DNA of 64,000 nucleotides from Dehalobacter sp. 12DCB1 (GTDB taxonomy: Bacteria > Bacillota > Desulfitobacteriia > Desulfitobacteriales > Syntrophobotulaceae). The translations under genes were made by a program, and so were the position numbers. Each line of letters begins with the position of its first letter. The first letter of the stretch is position 1. The stretch is taken from assembly GCF_004343605.1 (NCBI RefSeq), contig NZ_POSF01000014.1, forward strand, positions 186,001 through 250,000, read 5' to 3'. Shown in pieces: positions 40,354 through 49,204 of the stretch. Below the pieces are notes generated by a model, which ran no database searches, was not told the origin of the DNA, and worked only from the letters and a program-made list of their open reading frames with translations.

Positions 40354-41404
40354 TCACCACCCCCACTACTGGCACGTCGGTATACGGTACGGAAATATTG
40401 GCCGTGCCACCGTTAATTGTTAGGTTCGCGTAGTCCACCAAGCCTGCCAGGTCATAGATGGCATTGGCGATGGCCGCGGTCCGGATAATCATAGCCGAAT
40501 TATCCGTACTCGCCAGGGACACTTCCTTAAAGTAGGCTGCGATAGCCGCCGCAGCGCTCACCTCGATATCTTCTGCCGTTGTCCCAGGCGCCAGCTGAGC
40601 GTCAAATGCAATGTTGATGGTATATGCGCTCGCCGCCACCGCCGTGAAATGGCATCCGATATTGGCCACGCCTTCACCCATTCCGGTGCCGCCCGGGTCG
40701 ATGTAATCCTGCACTTCATCGACGATGCTTGAGCTGACCGGAAGGCCTTCCGTATCGATCAGGATCCCCTTTACCGTGTTGTTTCCGTTCCATAGAGGGT
40801 CAATCCTGGCCAACCCTACACCGGAGATTTCCTCGCACCAGGTCTTATAATGCTGCTTATTTCCGTTGGCTGCGGGCCCGGCTATTTTCTCGCGCAGACG
40901 TCGGCGCAGGTTGTCGTCGCTTTCGGCTTCGCTACCGGGCGTTATGGTAGCCCCGAGCGTAGCGGCCGTGAGCCCTGGTATGGTATTTACCGGCACTAGA
41001 GCCGTCCCAGCCGATATAACGTTGGCCGCTACACCGGGCGTTTCCGCTTCGACCACCAGGATGGCGTCCTCGTCATATTTGGTGACGAAATACTGCCCCT
41101 CGGCAAAAAACCGCTGATTGGCCGCGACGCTTGCCCCAGTAAAGGTTACGCTGCGCACATTGGGCGTCGCCGGCAGACGGTACACGGCATGTTCCCGGCA
41201 TTTCTCTTCAAGATAAGCCCCCGCGGCCGTATCCAGGAATACCAGCTCAATCGTGGTGTTCAGCTCGGTATAATAGCGGGCAAGCATGAGAGCGGCCGGA
41301 GCCATCATGTCATAGAACACGCTCCCTTGTCTGGTGTCCACGCTAGCCGGGGCCAAGTCAAGCATTTCATTTAGGATATTTTCATAGGTTCTGTCCTCAA
41401 ACAT
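40343..41404 (-). CDS. xkdT: baseplate J-like protein (XkdT)
   Basis: 353 residues. Baseplate wedge protein of contractile tails. RYYTELNTTIELVFLDTAAG followed by YLEEKCREHAVYRLPATPNV is the conserved J start. VTFTGASVAANQRFFAEGQY and GSEAESDDNLRRRLREKIAG mark the core, and DNSAMIIRTAAIANAIYDLA the C-terminal part. Part of an unbroken xkdQ-R-S-T block; the start at 41404 shares one base with the xkdS stop. Confidence 0.92.
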   Translation of the reverse strand: MFEDRTYENILNEMLDLAPASVDTRQGSVFYDMMAPAALMLARYYTELNTTIELVFLDTAAGAYLEEKCREHAVYRLPATPNVRSVTFTGASVAANQRFFAEGQYFVTKYDEDAILVVEAETPGVAANVISAGTALVPVNTIPGLTAATLGATITPGSEAESDDNLRRRLREKIAGPAANGNKQHYKTWCEEISGVGLARIDPLWNGNNTVKGILIDTEGLPVSSSIVDEVQDYIDPGGTGMGEGVANIGCHFTAVAASAYTINIAFDAQLAPGTTAEDIEVSAAAAIAAYFKEVSLASTDNSAMIIRTAAIANAIYDLAGLVDYANLTINGGTANISVPYTDVPVVGVVNVG

Positions 41405-41808
41405 TAAAGCGGCACCTCCCCCTGTATCGGCCCGTAAATCGTATCTACAGAGAACCGAATAACCCTTTCGTCCTGCAGGTCGCTGAAATCAAAGTCGTAA
41501 ACATCGATTATGCGTTTATCGCAAAGCAGAGCGTCCTTTACCACCCTGACCGCTTCCAGCTGTAGGACTTCCATGTCGATGTTGTCCATTATCAGGTGTT
41601 CGATTTCGGCTCCGTACTGATTGTCATAGATCAAAAATTTAAAACGCTCGGTGAGGAGCGTCTTTTTCACATGCTGTTTCATGGCGTTGAGGCTGTCAAC
41701 ATATCCGTATATCCGGCCGGCGGCCCAGTCGATATATGGCGTCTTGGTCGGGATGGCCTCCGCCGACGAATCGATTAAATCAAGGTTGATCGGTATATCC
41801 AGGCCCAT
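41404..41808 (-). CDS. xkdS: baseplate protein, DUF2634 (XkdS)
   Basis: 134 residues. GPxxD-like start, then IDWAAGRIYGYVDSLNAMKQ and YDNQYGAEIEHLIMDNIDME, with the final RVIRFSVDTIYGPIQGEVPL. The family, related to the gp25/lysozyme-like wedge of contractile phages, links hub to J-type wedge. One-base overlaps with the genes on either side show tight coupling. Confidence 0.88.
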   Translation of the reverse strand: MGLDIPINLDLIDSSAEAIPTKTPYIDWAAGRIYGYVDSLNAMKQHVKKTLLTERFKFLIYDNQYGAEIEHLIMDNIDMEVLQLEAVRVVKDALLCDKRIIDVYDFDFSDLQDERVIRFSVDTIYGPIQGEVPL

Positions 41809-42128
41809 TATCCCACCACCCTATCCAATACATAATAAATTTTGCCCCCGCTGAACCGGAGCATGGTCACTTTCTCGCCCACTGTCAGGGCGTTGTGAAT
41901 CGTTACGGCTGCATTGTGCAGATCCGCCGCGGCAATCGTGCAAGTCGTTTCGTAGTCGGTCAGATGGCGCGGAACAACCAGGTTGGCGCCGGAGACCACC
42001 ATTTTTGGATTATTGATAATCTGGATGGAAAGAGGGGATGCATTCGTTACAATTCCCCTGATCAGGCCGGAGCCCTCCGGGATCATCTGCTGAAAAGCCT
42101 GTTTCAGGCTCGTTGGCTTATCGCTCAT
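41808..42128 (-). CDS. xkdR: baseplate protein, DUF2577 (XkdR)
   Basis: 106 residues. SLKQAFQQMIPEGSGLIRGI, VTNASPLSIQIINNPKMVVS and VGEKVTMLRFSGGKIYYVLD fit the DUF2577/XkdR family, small OB-like baseplate proteins next to XkdQ. The C-terminal strand KIYYVLDRVVG is typical. Tightly packed between xkdS and xkdQ. Confidence 0.85.
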   Translation of the reverse strand: MSDKPTSLKQAFQQMIPEGSGLIRGIVTNASPLSIQIINNPKMVVSGANLVVPRHLTDYETTCTIAAADLHNAAVTIHNALTVGEKVTMLRFSGGKIYYVLDRVVG

Positions 42129-42139
42129 GACACCACCCC

Positions 42140-43102
42140 CTAAAATTCGTTGGTCTTGTTTAGCGTCAGTTTCATTTCGTGGTAATTGCCTCGGAACGTG
42201 TGGCTATCCTCGTCGATATAGTAGCTACGCCGGATATCCAAGTCCGGGATAATGAGATAAATTGCGGTGCCCGAGATAGCTGTTTCAATCCCCAGGCCTG
42301 TGACCGACAAGCTTTCCTGGGCCAGTCCTTCAAGCTTAAGTGTGCTGTTGGTGACCTCCTGCAGCTGCCCGGCGTTCAGATCATTATCCTTCTGGATAAT
42401 CTTTTGGAAGATCCCAAACTTCTTTTCCAGCTCCGCATTCACCGCGCTGGCCACGAGCGTCCCCTGATCGCCGACCATTTTCACCCGGGTCACAAGGCTT
42501 TCAATGCTCTTGTTAAAGTCATAGTCGATAAGGTTCTGACCGTCCTCGATCACCCATTGCTGAACCGCTTCTTTGCGCAGTAGCAAGCTTACCTTGCCCT
42601 TAAAACTGACAACGTAATATCTCTGCCCGGTAGCCTTGTAGGTAAGGCTCATCGCCTCCAAGATAACATCCCACAGCTTACCGCTTTCCAGGGAAACGGA
42701 AGGGATAACATACTTCGTATCGGCCACGACGTCATAGCTGATTTGAAACCTGGTACAGACATCCACAAAGATTTGGCTGGCTGTCCGGTTCTTGTAGCTG
42801 AAGGTGTCATCATTGTTGGCCATGTAAATGAGATTATCCCGGGAAGCTATCGACAGCTTCTTGGATTTCCCCCGGCCCTGGCTGACCACCAATCCGCGCA
42901 GCAGCTCCGCGCCCTTCCATGTGGCAATGCACTGACAGCCTTTCTCAATATCGATACCAGACCGGGTATATTCCGGAGCGTCCAGGAGCGTCATGGAGAC
43001 TGACCTGCCGGCGGCGCCCTTGCGTCCTGACCAGGTCATATCCGACACCAGCTCCGAGATATCCATGGTCTTTCCGGCTTGAATAAGCGTACATCCTATC
43101 AT
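42140..43102 (-). CDS. xkdQ: tail hub protein (XkdQ, gpD-like)
   Basis: 320 residues. Baseplate hub with gpD/gp27-type beta domains: SELVSDMTWSGRKGAAGRSV, YTRSGIDIEKGCQCIATWKG, NDDTFSYKNRTASQIFVDVC and GQNLIDYDFNKSIESLVTRV. The last 60 residues are a beta-strand tail that would contact XkdR. The family is well conserved in PBSX-like contractile tails. Confidence 0.87.
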   Translation of the reverse strand: MIGCTLIQAGKTMDISELVSDMTWSGRKGAAGRSVSMTLLDAPEYTRSGIDIEKGCQCIATWKGAELLRGLVVSQGRGKSKKLSIASRDNLIYMANNDDTFSYKNRTASQIFVDVCTRFQISYDVVADTKYVIPSVSLESGKLWDVILEAMSLTYKATGQRYYVVSFKGKVSLLLRKEAVQQWVIEDGQNLIDYDFNKSIESLVTRVKMVGDQGTLVASAVNAELEKKFGIFQKIIQKDNDLNAGQLQEVTNSTLKLEGLAQESLSVTGLGIETAISGTAIYLIIPDLDIRRSYYIDEDSHTFRGNYHEMKLTLNKTNEF

Positions 43103-43106
43103 TTCA

Positions 43107-43727
43107 TCACCCCGGAAGTTTCAAACTTTGATTGGGATAGATGGTATACGGAGCCTTGATTCCGTTTAAGGAGGCGATATCCGTCCACCTCTCGGCGCTT
43201 CCCAGCTGGCCCTTGGCAATGTTATAAAGACAGTCTCCGCTCTTGGCCAGGTATGTCTTGGCCTGCATCCTGTTGTCCACGCGCTGCGTGCTGGCGCTCA
43301 TGATGCCCATGATCCCTTTGACGGAGATTGCCCGGACGGTCGGCTCCCGGTATTCCTTCAGGAAGAGGGTATAGTAAATCGTCCCGACGTCGCCGCCCTG
43401 CTCGTAATAGGTCATATTCTCGATGGAGACGAAGATATTGACATTGGCACCGGTGACAATCAGATGTACCGGCTTTCCCGCTTCTTTCCACCGGAGTAGG
43501 GTGTCTTTATTCTGCTGGGGCGTTGTGTTCTCGGGCGAGAAGTACGATTCGAACGAGAACTGTAAAGCAGGCCGGGCCTGGAAGATTGTTATTTCCCCCA
43601 GTCCGGCAATGTCGATACTTTCGTTTTTTGTTCCGGACGAAACGTCGATCTTTGGCGGGAGATCGACAATGGACAGCTTTTCAGACTCGTTGTCGAATGT
43701 CAGGTACATTTTATAATCAGAACTCAT
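43107..43727 (-). CDS. xkdP: LysM-domain baseplate protein (XkdP)
   Basis: 206 residues. The first 120 residues are the tube-contacting part (KMYLTFDNESEKLSIVDLPP, SFESYFSPENTTPQQNKDTL). The last 50 are a LysM domain, AKSGDCLYNIAKGQLGSAER then NGIKAPYTIYPNQSLKLPG, which binds peptidoglycan or the tape measure. XkdP is the gp53-like link between tail tube and hub. Overlaps the end of the tape-measure gene by 11 bases. Confidence 0.9.
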   Translation of the reverse strand: MSSDYKMYLTFDNESEKLSIVDLPPKIDVSSGTKNESIDIAGLGEITIFQARPALQFSFESYFSPENTTPQQNKDTLLRWKEAGKPVHLIVTGANVNIFVSIENMTYYEQGGDVGTIYYTLFLKEYREPTVRAISVKGIMGIMSASTQRVDNRMQAKTYLAKSGDCLYNIAKGQLGSAERWTDIASLNGIKAPYTIYPNQSLKLPG

Positions 43728-46035
43728 ACGCCAGATCCCCCTCCTCGAAGATTTCCGTCTCGATAATGCTCAAAAGAACTGGCTTGATATAGACGATCAG
43801 GGCATCCAAAATCTCTTCCTTAGACAGCCCGCTGCCTTTGATAGTCCCGTTCCCGTTTAGGTTGATATTGATGGTCTTTTCGGCCGCTGTTTCACCGCCC
43901 TGCTCATCATCTGAGGCAAACGGAGAGGCAGAGACCGATATCGGCCGGTTATTGCTTTCCAGCGCGCTGATGATCCGCTCCGTATCATCTGACGGGAAGA
44001 CCCTGGATCCCGCAGCGCCGGTAATCAGTTCCGGACCGCGCTCCCCGGCGATGAATGTTTCCGGGGCGTTCGTGCTGCCGGAGGCTAGCATGGGAATTTC
44101 CGGGATTGAGAACCCGAGCCGTTTCCCGCCGACCAGCGGCACCCAATCCGGGATATCTACACCGAGGCTGTTGATCCCATTGATCATGAAGTTCAGTCCG
44201 CTGATGATGAAGTTGATAAAGGTTTTAAACCCGGCCTGAATCCCGGCCCAGAGGTCAGCGGCCTTTGCCTTGATTACGTCCCAATTTTTGTACAAGAGCA
44301 CTCCGGCGGCGATCAGGGCGGCGATGCCTAACACGATCCAGCCGATAGGCGAGGCGATAAAAGCGGCATTCAACGCCCACTGCGCGGCGGTCATGGCCAC
44401 TGTCGCTCCCGTGGATATCAGTTGCACACCTTTTAAGGCCAACATGCCGGCAACCTGGGCGCCCATCTGGGCTTTGTTAACAATAAATGCTGTCGTTTGT
44501 GCCCCGATAGCCGTGACACTGGTCCATAAGGAGCGCACGAAATCGCCGGCGTACATCGCCATCAACACTGCTGTTTCTGCCTTATCAGCGGCCTTAGCGG
44601 CCACATTGCCCCATATCTTTACAGATGTTGCACCGATCGCCCCACCCAGTTCAAACATAGCCTTGCCCAGCGTCACGGTGTCATAAATGACCGAACCAAT
44701 CTTCCATGTGGCAAACGCTATGCCGATGCCGATAACCACAGGCTTGACCGATGACCAGTTGGTGGTTATATAGCCGGCAATTTCCTTGATTTTGGTGAAG
44801 ATATATTCGAGAGCATTCCAGACGTCTCCTATCATATTCAGCGTGCCGGCCGGAATAAGGTCCTTGAATGATGTTTTAAATGCTTCAGCGAAGGGCACGC
44901 CCTTGTCAAGCTGACTGAACAGCGTGCCGATGGCCGATTCAATCTTGTCGATTGTTCCCCGATTCTTCTCGAACCAGGCTGACATAGCATTCCCTATCCT
45001 CTGTCCGACCTCTACTTTCAGCCACTCAAACTTGGATTTGAGCTTCTGGAAGGTACGGCCAATACCGTTATCCAGTTTTTCATAGGCCGCTTCAGTAGCT
45101 CCGGATGCTCCCGCCATTGCTTCCAGGGCATTCTTAAAAGATTCTGTACCTTTTCCGGTTAGGGAGATGGCAGCTCCGCCAGCTTCGATGCTGCTAAAAA
45201 GGTCACTGATACCGAGATTATTTTTCTTGGCCTCGTTTTCCAGCATCTGCAGGGCCTGCTGGAGATTTCCGCCCCCGGCGATAAACTGCTTAAAGCTTTT
45301 GCCCGCGATCTGCCGGAAAATCTTATCCGTTTTTGTCCCGCTCTTCGATAGTTCATCAATTGCAGCGCGGACCCGTGTGGTCGCAACCGAAGTCGGAACG
45401 CCCATATTAGTTAAAACAACCAAGGATGCAGTGACATCTTCAAACGCTACCCCACTGGAAGCCGCTGACGGCAACACATCATATAAAGAATTGCTTAGCT
45501 CGTCAAACGTCGTAGCGCCGAGGCCAGCAGCCAGGAACATGAGGTCGGAGGCCTTTTGCACGGGCACAACATCGGCTCCGTAGGAATTGACCACAGAGGT
45601 CAAGCCCTTAACGGCCGTTTCCAGACTGGTCACACCGCCGACGGCAGCCTTTTGCGCGGTACCCAGGAACTCAAATACGTTGTCTTTGGGTATTCCGGCA
45701 GACAGAGCCTGATACAACGCCGGAACAGTCTGCTCCGGCAGGATCCCCATCTCTTTGGAGAAGGCCTTGACCTGGTTCGTCATTTCTCCCAAAGCCGCGT
45801 CTGAAGCGTTCGGAAGCAAGGTAAAAACTTCGTTCATGCCCTGTTCGAAGCTGGCAAAGGCTTTCAGACTGTCCACGCCGAAATCCTTAATTTTGTCCAG
45901 TGCGAACACGCCAGCCGCAGCGGCGGCCAGCTTCTTGAAGGTGCTTTCAAGCACATTGCCGTTTTTGTTGATATTGCTAAGCGTGGCGCTTACCTTATCC
46001 TGCGCTTTGAAAATTGCGGAAAAATCAACTGCCAA
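43717..46035 (-). CDS. xkdO: tail tape-measure protein (XkdO)
   Basis: 772 residues; the length sets tail length. The N-terminal TP901-type core has KVSATLSNINKNGNVLESTF, KAFASFEQGMNEVFTLLPNA, LYQALSAGIPKDNVFEFLGT and LVVLTNMGVPTSVATTRVRA. Hydrophobic segments at about 415-620 (VVIGIGIAFATWKIGSVIYD, SPIGWIVLGIAALIAAGVLL) could cross the host membrane on injection. Start codon is TTG at 46035 with GGGGGTGAG upstream. It follows the frameshifted chaperone, as is usual. Confidence 0.93.
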   Translation of the reverse strand: MAVDFSAIFKAQDKVSATLSNINKNGNVLESTFKKLAAAAAGVFALDKIKDFGVDSLKAFASFEQGMNEVFTLLPNASDAALGEMTNQVKAFSKEMGILPEQTVPALYQALSAGIPKDNVFEFLGTAQKAAVGGVTSLETAVKGLTSVVNSYGADVVPVQKASDLMFLAAGLGATTFDELSNSLYDVLPSAASSGVAFEDVTASLVVLTNMGVPTSVATTRVRAAIDELSKSGTKTDKIFRQIAGKSFKQFIAGGGNLQQALQMLENEAKKNNLGISDLFSSIEAGGAAISLTGKGTESFKNALEAMAGASGATEAAYEKLDNGIGRTFQKLKSKFEWLKVEVGQRIGNAMSAWFEKNRGTIDKIESAIGTLFSQLDKGVPFAEAFKTSFKDLIPAGTLNMIGDVWNALEYIFTKIKEIAGYITTNWSSVKPVVIGIGIAFATWKIGSVIYDTVTLGKAMFELGGAIGATSVKIWGNVAAKAADKAETAVLMAMYAGDFVRSLWTSVTAIGAQTTAFIVNKAQMGAQVAGMLALKGVQLISTGATVAMTAAQWALNAAFIASPIGWIVLGIAALIAAGVLLYKNWDVIKAKAADLWAGIQAGFKTFINFIISGLNFMINGINSLGVDIPDWVPLVGGKRLGFSIPEIPMLASGSTNAPETFIAGERGPELITGAAGSRVFPSDDTERIISALESNNRPISVSASPFASDDEQGGETAAEKTININLNGNGTIKGSGLSKEEILDALIVYIKPVLLSIIETEIFEEGDLAYEF

Positions 46036-46039
46036 AGTC

Positions 46040-46231
46040 TCACCCCCTCTTCTTCCGTCTGCTCATATAGGCTTTAATGGCTTTGAAAATCAGATTGGCA
46101 GCGTTCTGCGGCTTCTTATCCTCGATCAGCTCGGAGGCGATAAGAAACGCCTGCTTTCGTCTGTCCAGAGCGGCAAAAATAAACGGGTCAAGCCCTTTGC
46201 GCTGCCATAACGCATGGGCCCAACCCGCCAC
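46040..46231 (-). CDS. chaperone extension reached by -1 frameshift (gpT-like part)
   Basis: Its own frame starts with GTG at 46231 (63 residues), but there is no ribosome site before it. The same frame is open back to 46252, where the slippery A-AAA-AAC lets ribosomes enter from xkdN. Reading LIKSGDSV and then AGWAHALWQRKGLDPFIFAA, LDRRKQAFLIASELIEDKKP. The result is a 226-residue fusion made at low frequency, equivalent to lambda gpG-gpT. The basic C-terminus MSRRKKRG ends four bases before the tape-measure start. Confidence 0.8.
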   Translation of the reverse strand: MAGWAHALWQRKGLDPFIFAALDRRKQAFLIASELIEDKKPQNAANLIFKAIKAYMSRRKKRG

Positions 46232-46245
46232 TGAATCACCGCTCT

Positions 46246-46719
46246 TTATGAGTTTTTTGCTTCGTTGATCAGCTCGTCATCGCTGACGGCTTCGTCGCTG
46301 TTGATACCGAGGACTTCCGCCACGGCGTTACTGACATAAGCCCAGTGCTTCGGATTCTTGAAGAGCTTAAACGGCATCTCCATCACGTCCTTGGCCTCGT
46401 AGAACTTCATCAGCTCGGGGTCTTTGAGGTCCGGGTATATCAGCGCCTCAACAACCAGCCTCCTGGTCGCCGCTTCCGTGTCGGTTTCATCCGAAAGCAC
46501 CGGCCGGCCGAGTTTGTCGAAGAGCCTCTTCCCTTTTTCATCCATCACGATGCGTTTCTTGGAAAAGGCCTTGCGGATATCGTTGACCTCTTCGGTGCCC
46601 AGCACCTTGACTTTAAAGGGAATTAGCTTTCCCTTCTCGTCCTTGAAGATTTCAATGCCGGGAATCTCCACGATCTCATCCTGTTTCAATTCCGCGCGCA
46701 TGAAGTATTTCATATCCAT
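46246..46719 (-). CDS. xkdN: tail assembly chaperone (XkdN-like)
   Basis: 157 residues. MKYFMRAELKQDEIVEIPGI, PFKVKVLGTEEVNDIRKAFS, VLSDETDTEAATRRLVVEAL and IYPDLKDPELMKFYEAKDVM match the PBSX XkdN family. It coats the tape measure while the tail is built. AGGAGG lies eight bases before the ATG at 46719. The stop is reached only by ribosomes that do not shift at 46252-46258; shifting adds the gpT-like extension. Confidence 0.88.
   Translation of the reverse strand: MDMKYFMRAELKQDEIVEIPGIEIFKDEKGKLIPFKVKVLGTEEVNDIRKAFSKKRIVMDEKGKRLFDKLGRPVLSDETDTEAATRRLVVEALIYPDLKDPELMKFYEAKDVMEMPFKLFKNPKHWAYVSNAVAEVLGINSDEAVSDDELINEAKNS
46252..46258 (-). promoter_or_regulatory. programmed -1 ribosomal frameshift site
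   Basis: On minus the heptamer A AAA AAC (46258-46252) lies in exact X-XXY-YYZ phase to the xkdN frame: GCA AAA AAC TCA TAA, with the stop three bases later. A -1 shift gives CTC ATA AAG AGC and continues open to 46040. Both phase and gene position (chaperone before tape measure) match known phage frameshifts. Confidence 0.85.
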
Positions 46720-46737
46720 AGAGCAGTCCTCCTATGT

Positions 46738-47166
46738 TTATTTGGAGATGACGTTCGCGGCACCGAATTCAAGCTCGCTCTGGACGTGCTCCCCTTCGCT
46801 GTCGAGTTGCAAGAGCGGGATATCGCCAGTCAGGACCACACCCTCGACCGTTACGACATCTTTGCCGTAAGCGGCGCCGTAGTCGGAGTTCGGGTCGTCC
46901 TGCATACCGACGATAGTGAACTTGGGCGTCTTGCCCGTGCTGACATACTGTTTGATAGCATTTTTCAGCCAGGGCGTGGACCGGTATTCGTTGATCGTGC
47001 CGGTGACGTCATAACCAATCCAGCGGCGGGACTTTCCTTTTTGTCCGATAGTCCGGCTCTCGGAAACTTCCGGGGTAAAGATAACTTCGCACGATACCAG
47101 GTCCATAATCTGCTCTCCGTCAAGGAACACGCGCCCTTCACGGAGGCTCATTCTGTTTCTGTCCAT
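46738..47166 (-). CDS. xkdM: tail tube protein (XkdM)
   Basis: 142 residues from the ATG at 47166 (GGAGG eight bases upstream; a TTG one codon earlier is less likely). REGRVFLDGEQIMDLVSCEV, SRTIGQKGKSRRWIGYDVTG, TINEYRSTPWLKNAIKQYVS and VEGVVLTGDIPLLQLDSEGE are typical of the XkdM tail tube family. Forms the inner tube inside the sheath encoded by the previous gene. Confidence 0.92.
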   Translation of the reverse strand: MDRNRMSLREGRVFLDGEQIMDLVSCEVIFTPEVSESRTIGQKGKSRRWIGYDVTGTINEYRSTPWLKNAIKQYVSTGKTPKFTIVGMQDDPNSDYGAAYGKDVVTVEGVVLTGDIPLLQLDSEGEHVQSELEFGAANVISK

Positions 47167-47183
47167 CAATCACACCTCCGTCC

Positions 47184-48539
47184 TTATCGTGTTACGACAG
47201 TAAAGTACAATTTCTCGGCGCTGTCCACCGGTTCAAGACCCACGTTGAAGAAGGTCTCGTCATCGATCGAGGCCGTCCGGTCCACGACAAAGTCGTTTTC
47301 CAGGTCCACGTTCTTGATGGCGCCGGCGTCCCGGAAAGCGGTAAGTATTTGCTGGCCGAGGCTTTCCATGCAGTTCCAGCCCGGTCTGACAGATCCCTCC
47401 GCCTCTTCGGCGTTGTCGAACTTGTTGGGCGGGAAGTTGAGCTGCAGGCTTTCCTCAAAGGTATCCAGCACCCGACGCACCCGGTTTTTGCGGTAGTCTT
47501 TCGACTTCGGAGCGGTGAAAGTGGTCAGACTGTTGATGTCGTATTCGACCACTGCCTGGCCGTTGACCAGTGAGAAGCAGAACGAGCCGGCATTGATTGC
47601 CGCAATCGACTGCTCATTGGTCTTTTTGCCGTTGACATCCACCGCGCCGTCATAAGCCAGGTAGGTATTGGACATGATGTTTGTCGCTGCGGCGTCGGCG
47701 GCAGCCACCCACGCGCACGCCTGGGAGGCCGAAAGCGTGGTGCCGTCGGCCAGGATCACACCATTAATAACGGAGATAATACCTTCATAGTCCGCCCCGG
47801 TGAAGGACGGAACGGCGGCTGTGACTTTCTTCCCGGCGTCATCCCGGAAATAGGCGATTTTGGTTTTGAGCGCCGTTTGCAGGGTGCCGTCGGTATATGG
47901 GAAGCACATGCTGTTGAACGACACAACCTCGCTGTCATCCAAAAACTTGGTGATGTCGCTGTTGACCGGTGCGGTATCGCTGCCGCCGGTCAGTGACGAT
48001 CCAGCGGTCGTGGTCAGCGCCGAAGCTGCTGTCCCGCTCCAATCGACCCAATCATTGGCCTCCATATCGCCGACGATCTCGGCACCGGCCTGCTCAAAGA
48101 CAACAGTTGTGTCCAGGTATACCATCACGTCATAGCCGGACACCGCATTTGCCACGATGACCACTTTGAGGTTGTTGCCCCGGGTGCCCTCGTATTTGGC
48201 GGTAGCTGTCAGAGCACCGGCAGTAACGGCGGCCTTGACCCCGCCGGCCAAGCGATAGACGATAACCGTCTGCGCTTTCTTAAGCGCCTCCCGAATATAC
48301 AGCATATTGCCGGCCGTGTCGTTGTCCTTGACTGCGTAGCCGAGTTTGTTGAACTGGGCATCGGGTGCGACGGCTTCGATAGTCACAAAGGTCTGCTTCG
48401 GTCCCCAGTTAAGTGGCAGCGGCATGATCACAATACCACGCACGGGCACGCCTAGCCCGGCAGCCACCAGGGCCTCAAAGTTGACATAGGTACCCGGCCG
48501 AACCTTGCCGGTCTGCCGGTTGAATTTTCCTCCTGCCAT
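47184..48539 (-). CDS. xkdK: contractile tail sheath protein (XkdK)
   Basis: 451 residues. The sheath marks this as a myovirus-type prophage. MAGGKFNRQTGKVRPGTYVN is the strand-swap N-terminus of the PBSX sheath, AVAPDAQFNKLGYAVKDNDT and TAKYEGTRGNNLKVVIVANA are domain I/II elements, and VRRVLDTFEESLQLNFPPNK, FRDAGAIKNVDLENDFVVDR lead to the conserved core. It ends at the swap strand KLYFTVVTR. Nothing suggests inactivation. Confidence 0.94.
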   Translation of the reverse strand: MAGGKFNRQTGKVRPGTYVNFEALVAAGLGVPVRGIVIMPLPLNWGPKQTFVTIEAVAPDAQFNKLGYAVKDNDTAGNMLYIREALKKAQTVIVYRLAGGVKAAVTAGALTATAKYEGTRGNNLKVVIVANAVSGYDVMVYLDTTVVFEQAGAEIVGDMEANDWVDWSGTAASALTTTAGSSLTGGSDTAPVNSDITKFLDDSEVVSFNSMCFPYTDGTLQTALKTKIAYFRDDAGKKVTAAVPSFTGADYEGIISVINGVILADGTTLSASQACAWVAAADAAATNIMSNTYLAYDGAVDVNGKKTNEQSIAAINAGSFCFSLVNGQAVVEYDINSLTTFTAPKSKDYRKNRVRRVLDTFEESLQLNFPPNKFDNAEEAEGSVRPGWNCMESLGQQILTAFRDAGAIKNVDLENDFVVDRTASIDDETFFNVGLEPVDSAEKLYFTVVTR

Positions 48540-48542
48540 GGG

Positions 48543-48740
48543 TTACACCTTCCTTCCTTGCCATTTTTCAATGGCGTTTTTTACTTCCTCGACGGTATAT
48601 TCCTTATCCGGTCTTAGCCCGGCGGTCGCCCCGTCGAAGGTTGATGCGCTGATGTCGTACAGCCTGCGGCATTCTTTCCTGAGAGCCGCAAGAGGGAAAA
48701 CCCTGATAGCCTCAGCAGCGGATTCCTCTTTTTTTGGCAT
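48543..48740 (-). CDS. small conserved prophage protein before the sheath gene
   Basis: 65 residues, soluble: MPKKEESAAEAIRVFPLAAL, RKECRRLYDISASTFDGATA, GLRPDKEYTVEEVKNAIEKW. It has GGAGG upstream and lies in the tight run between the tail terminator and sheath genes. The YTVEEVKNAIEKW helix resembles the C-terminal helix of other small phage head-tail proteins. Function unknown. Confidence 0.65.
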   Translation of the reverse strand: MPKKEESAAEAIRVFPLAALRKECRRLYDISASTFDGATAGLRPDKEYTVEEVKNAIEKWQGRKV

Positions 48741-48750
48741 GTTGAACCTC

Positions 48751-49203
48751 CTAACTCTTGGTCAGAATGTTAAAGACCATCCTGGCCGCTCTGGTATGTT
48801 CCTCACCCGGCGTGTAAGACCAGACGCTTTCCCATCGCACATAAAGCTGGGCTGCACCGACCTCAATAGCCTTATAAGAAATACCCCGCAGCCGGAATTT
48901 CTGGCCCGTCGGGTCTCCTTCCTCATCGACTACCGGAATCAGGTTCCGGCCGCAGCTGATGACATGTATTATCTGTTCGGCAATCGCCATGGCGGCCTTG
49001 GTAGTGGCACCGTATACTTTGATATACACGGCATTGTCATAGGCGAATGTGCTTAGGGTGTCGCCCAAAGGCTCCTGCTCCACCGGGGGGAAATAAAGGG
49101 ACGGGACTTTAAAGTCCTCTGTTACTTCGTCAAAATAGATATCCTGAATGCTCGTGATGTCATACATTTTTTTTGCGATGCTTGCCAATTCGTCTGCCAG
49201 CAA
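48751..49203 (-). CDS. tail terminator-like protein (DUF6838 type)
   Basis: 150 residues if translation starts at the TTG at 49203, just after the stop of the upstream gene (49205) and preceded by GGCGGTGG. A longer frame would run back into that gene without a ribosome site. KMYDITSIQDIYFDEVTEDF, VPSLYFPPVEQEPLGDTLST, FAYDNAVYIKVYGATTKAAM, then GQKFRLRGISYKAIEVGAAQ and LYVRWESVWSYT fit the tail-terminator proteins annotated as DUF6838 in Clostridia phages. It would cap the tail tube. Confidence 0.7.
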   Translation of the reverse strand: MLADELASIAKKMYDITSIQDIYFDEVTEDFKVPSLYFPPVEQEPLGDTLSTFAYDNAVYIKVYGATTKAAMAIAEQIIHVISCGRNLIPVVDEEGDPTGQKFRLRGISYKAIEVGAAQLYVRWESVWSYTPGEEHTRAARMVFNILTKS

Positions 49204-49204
49204 C

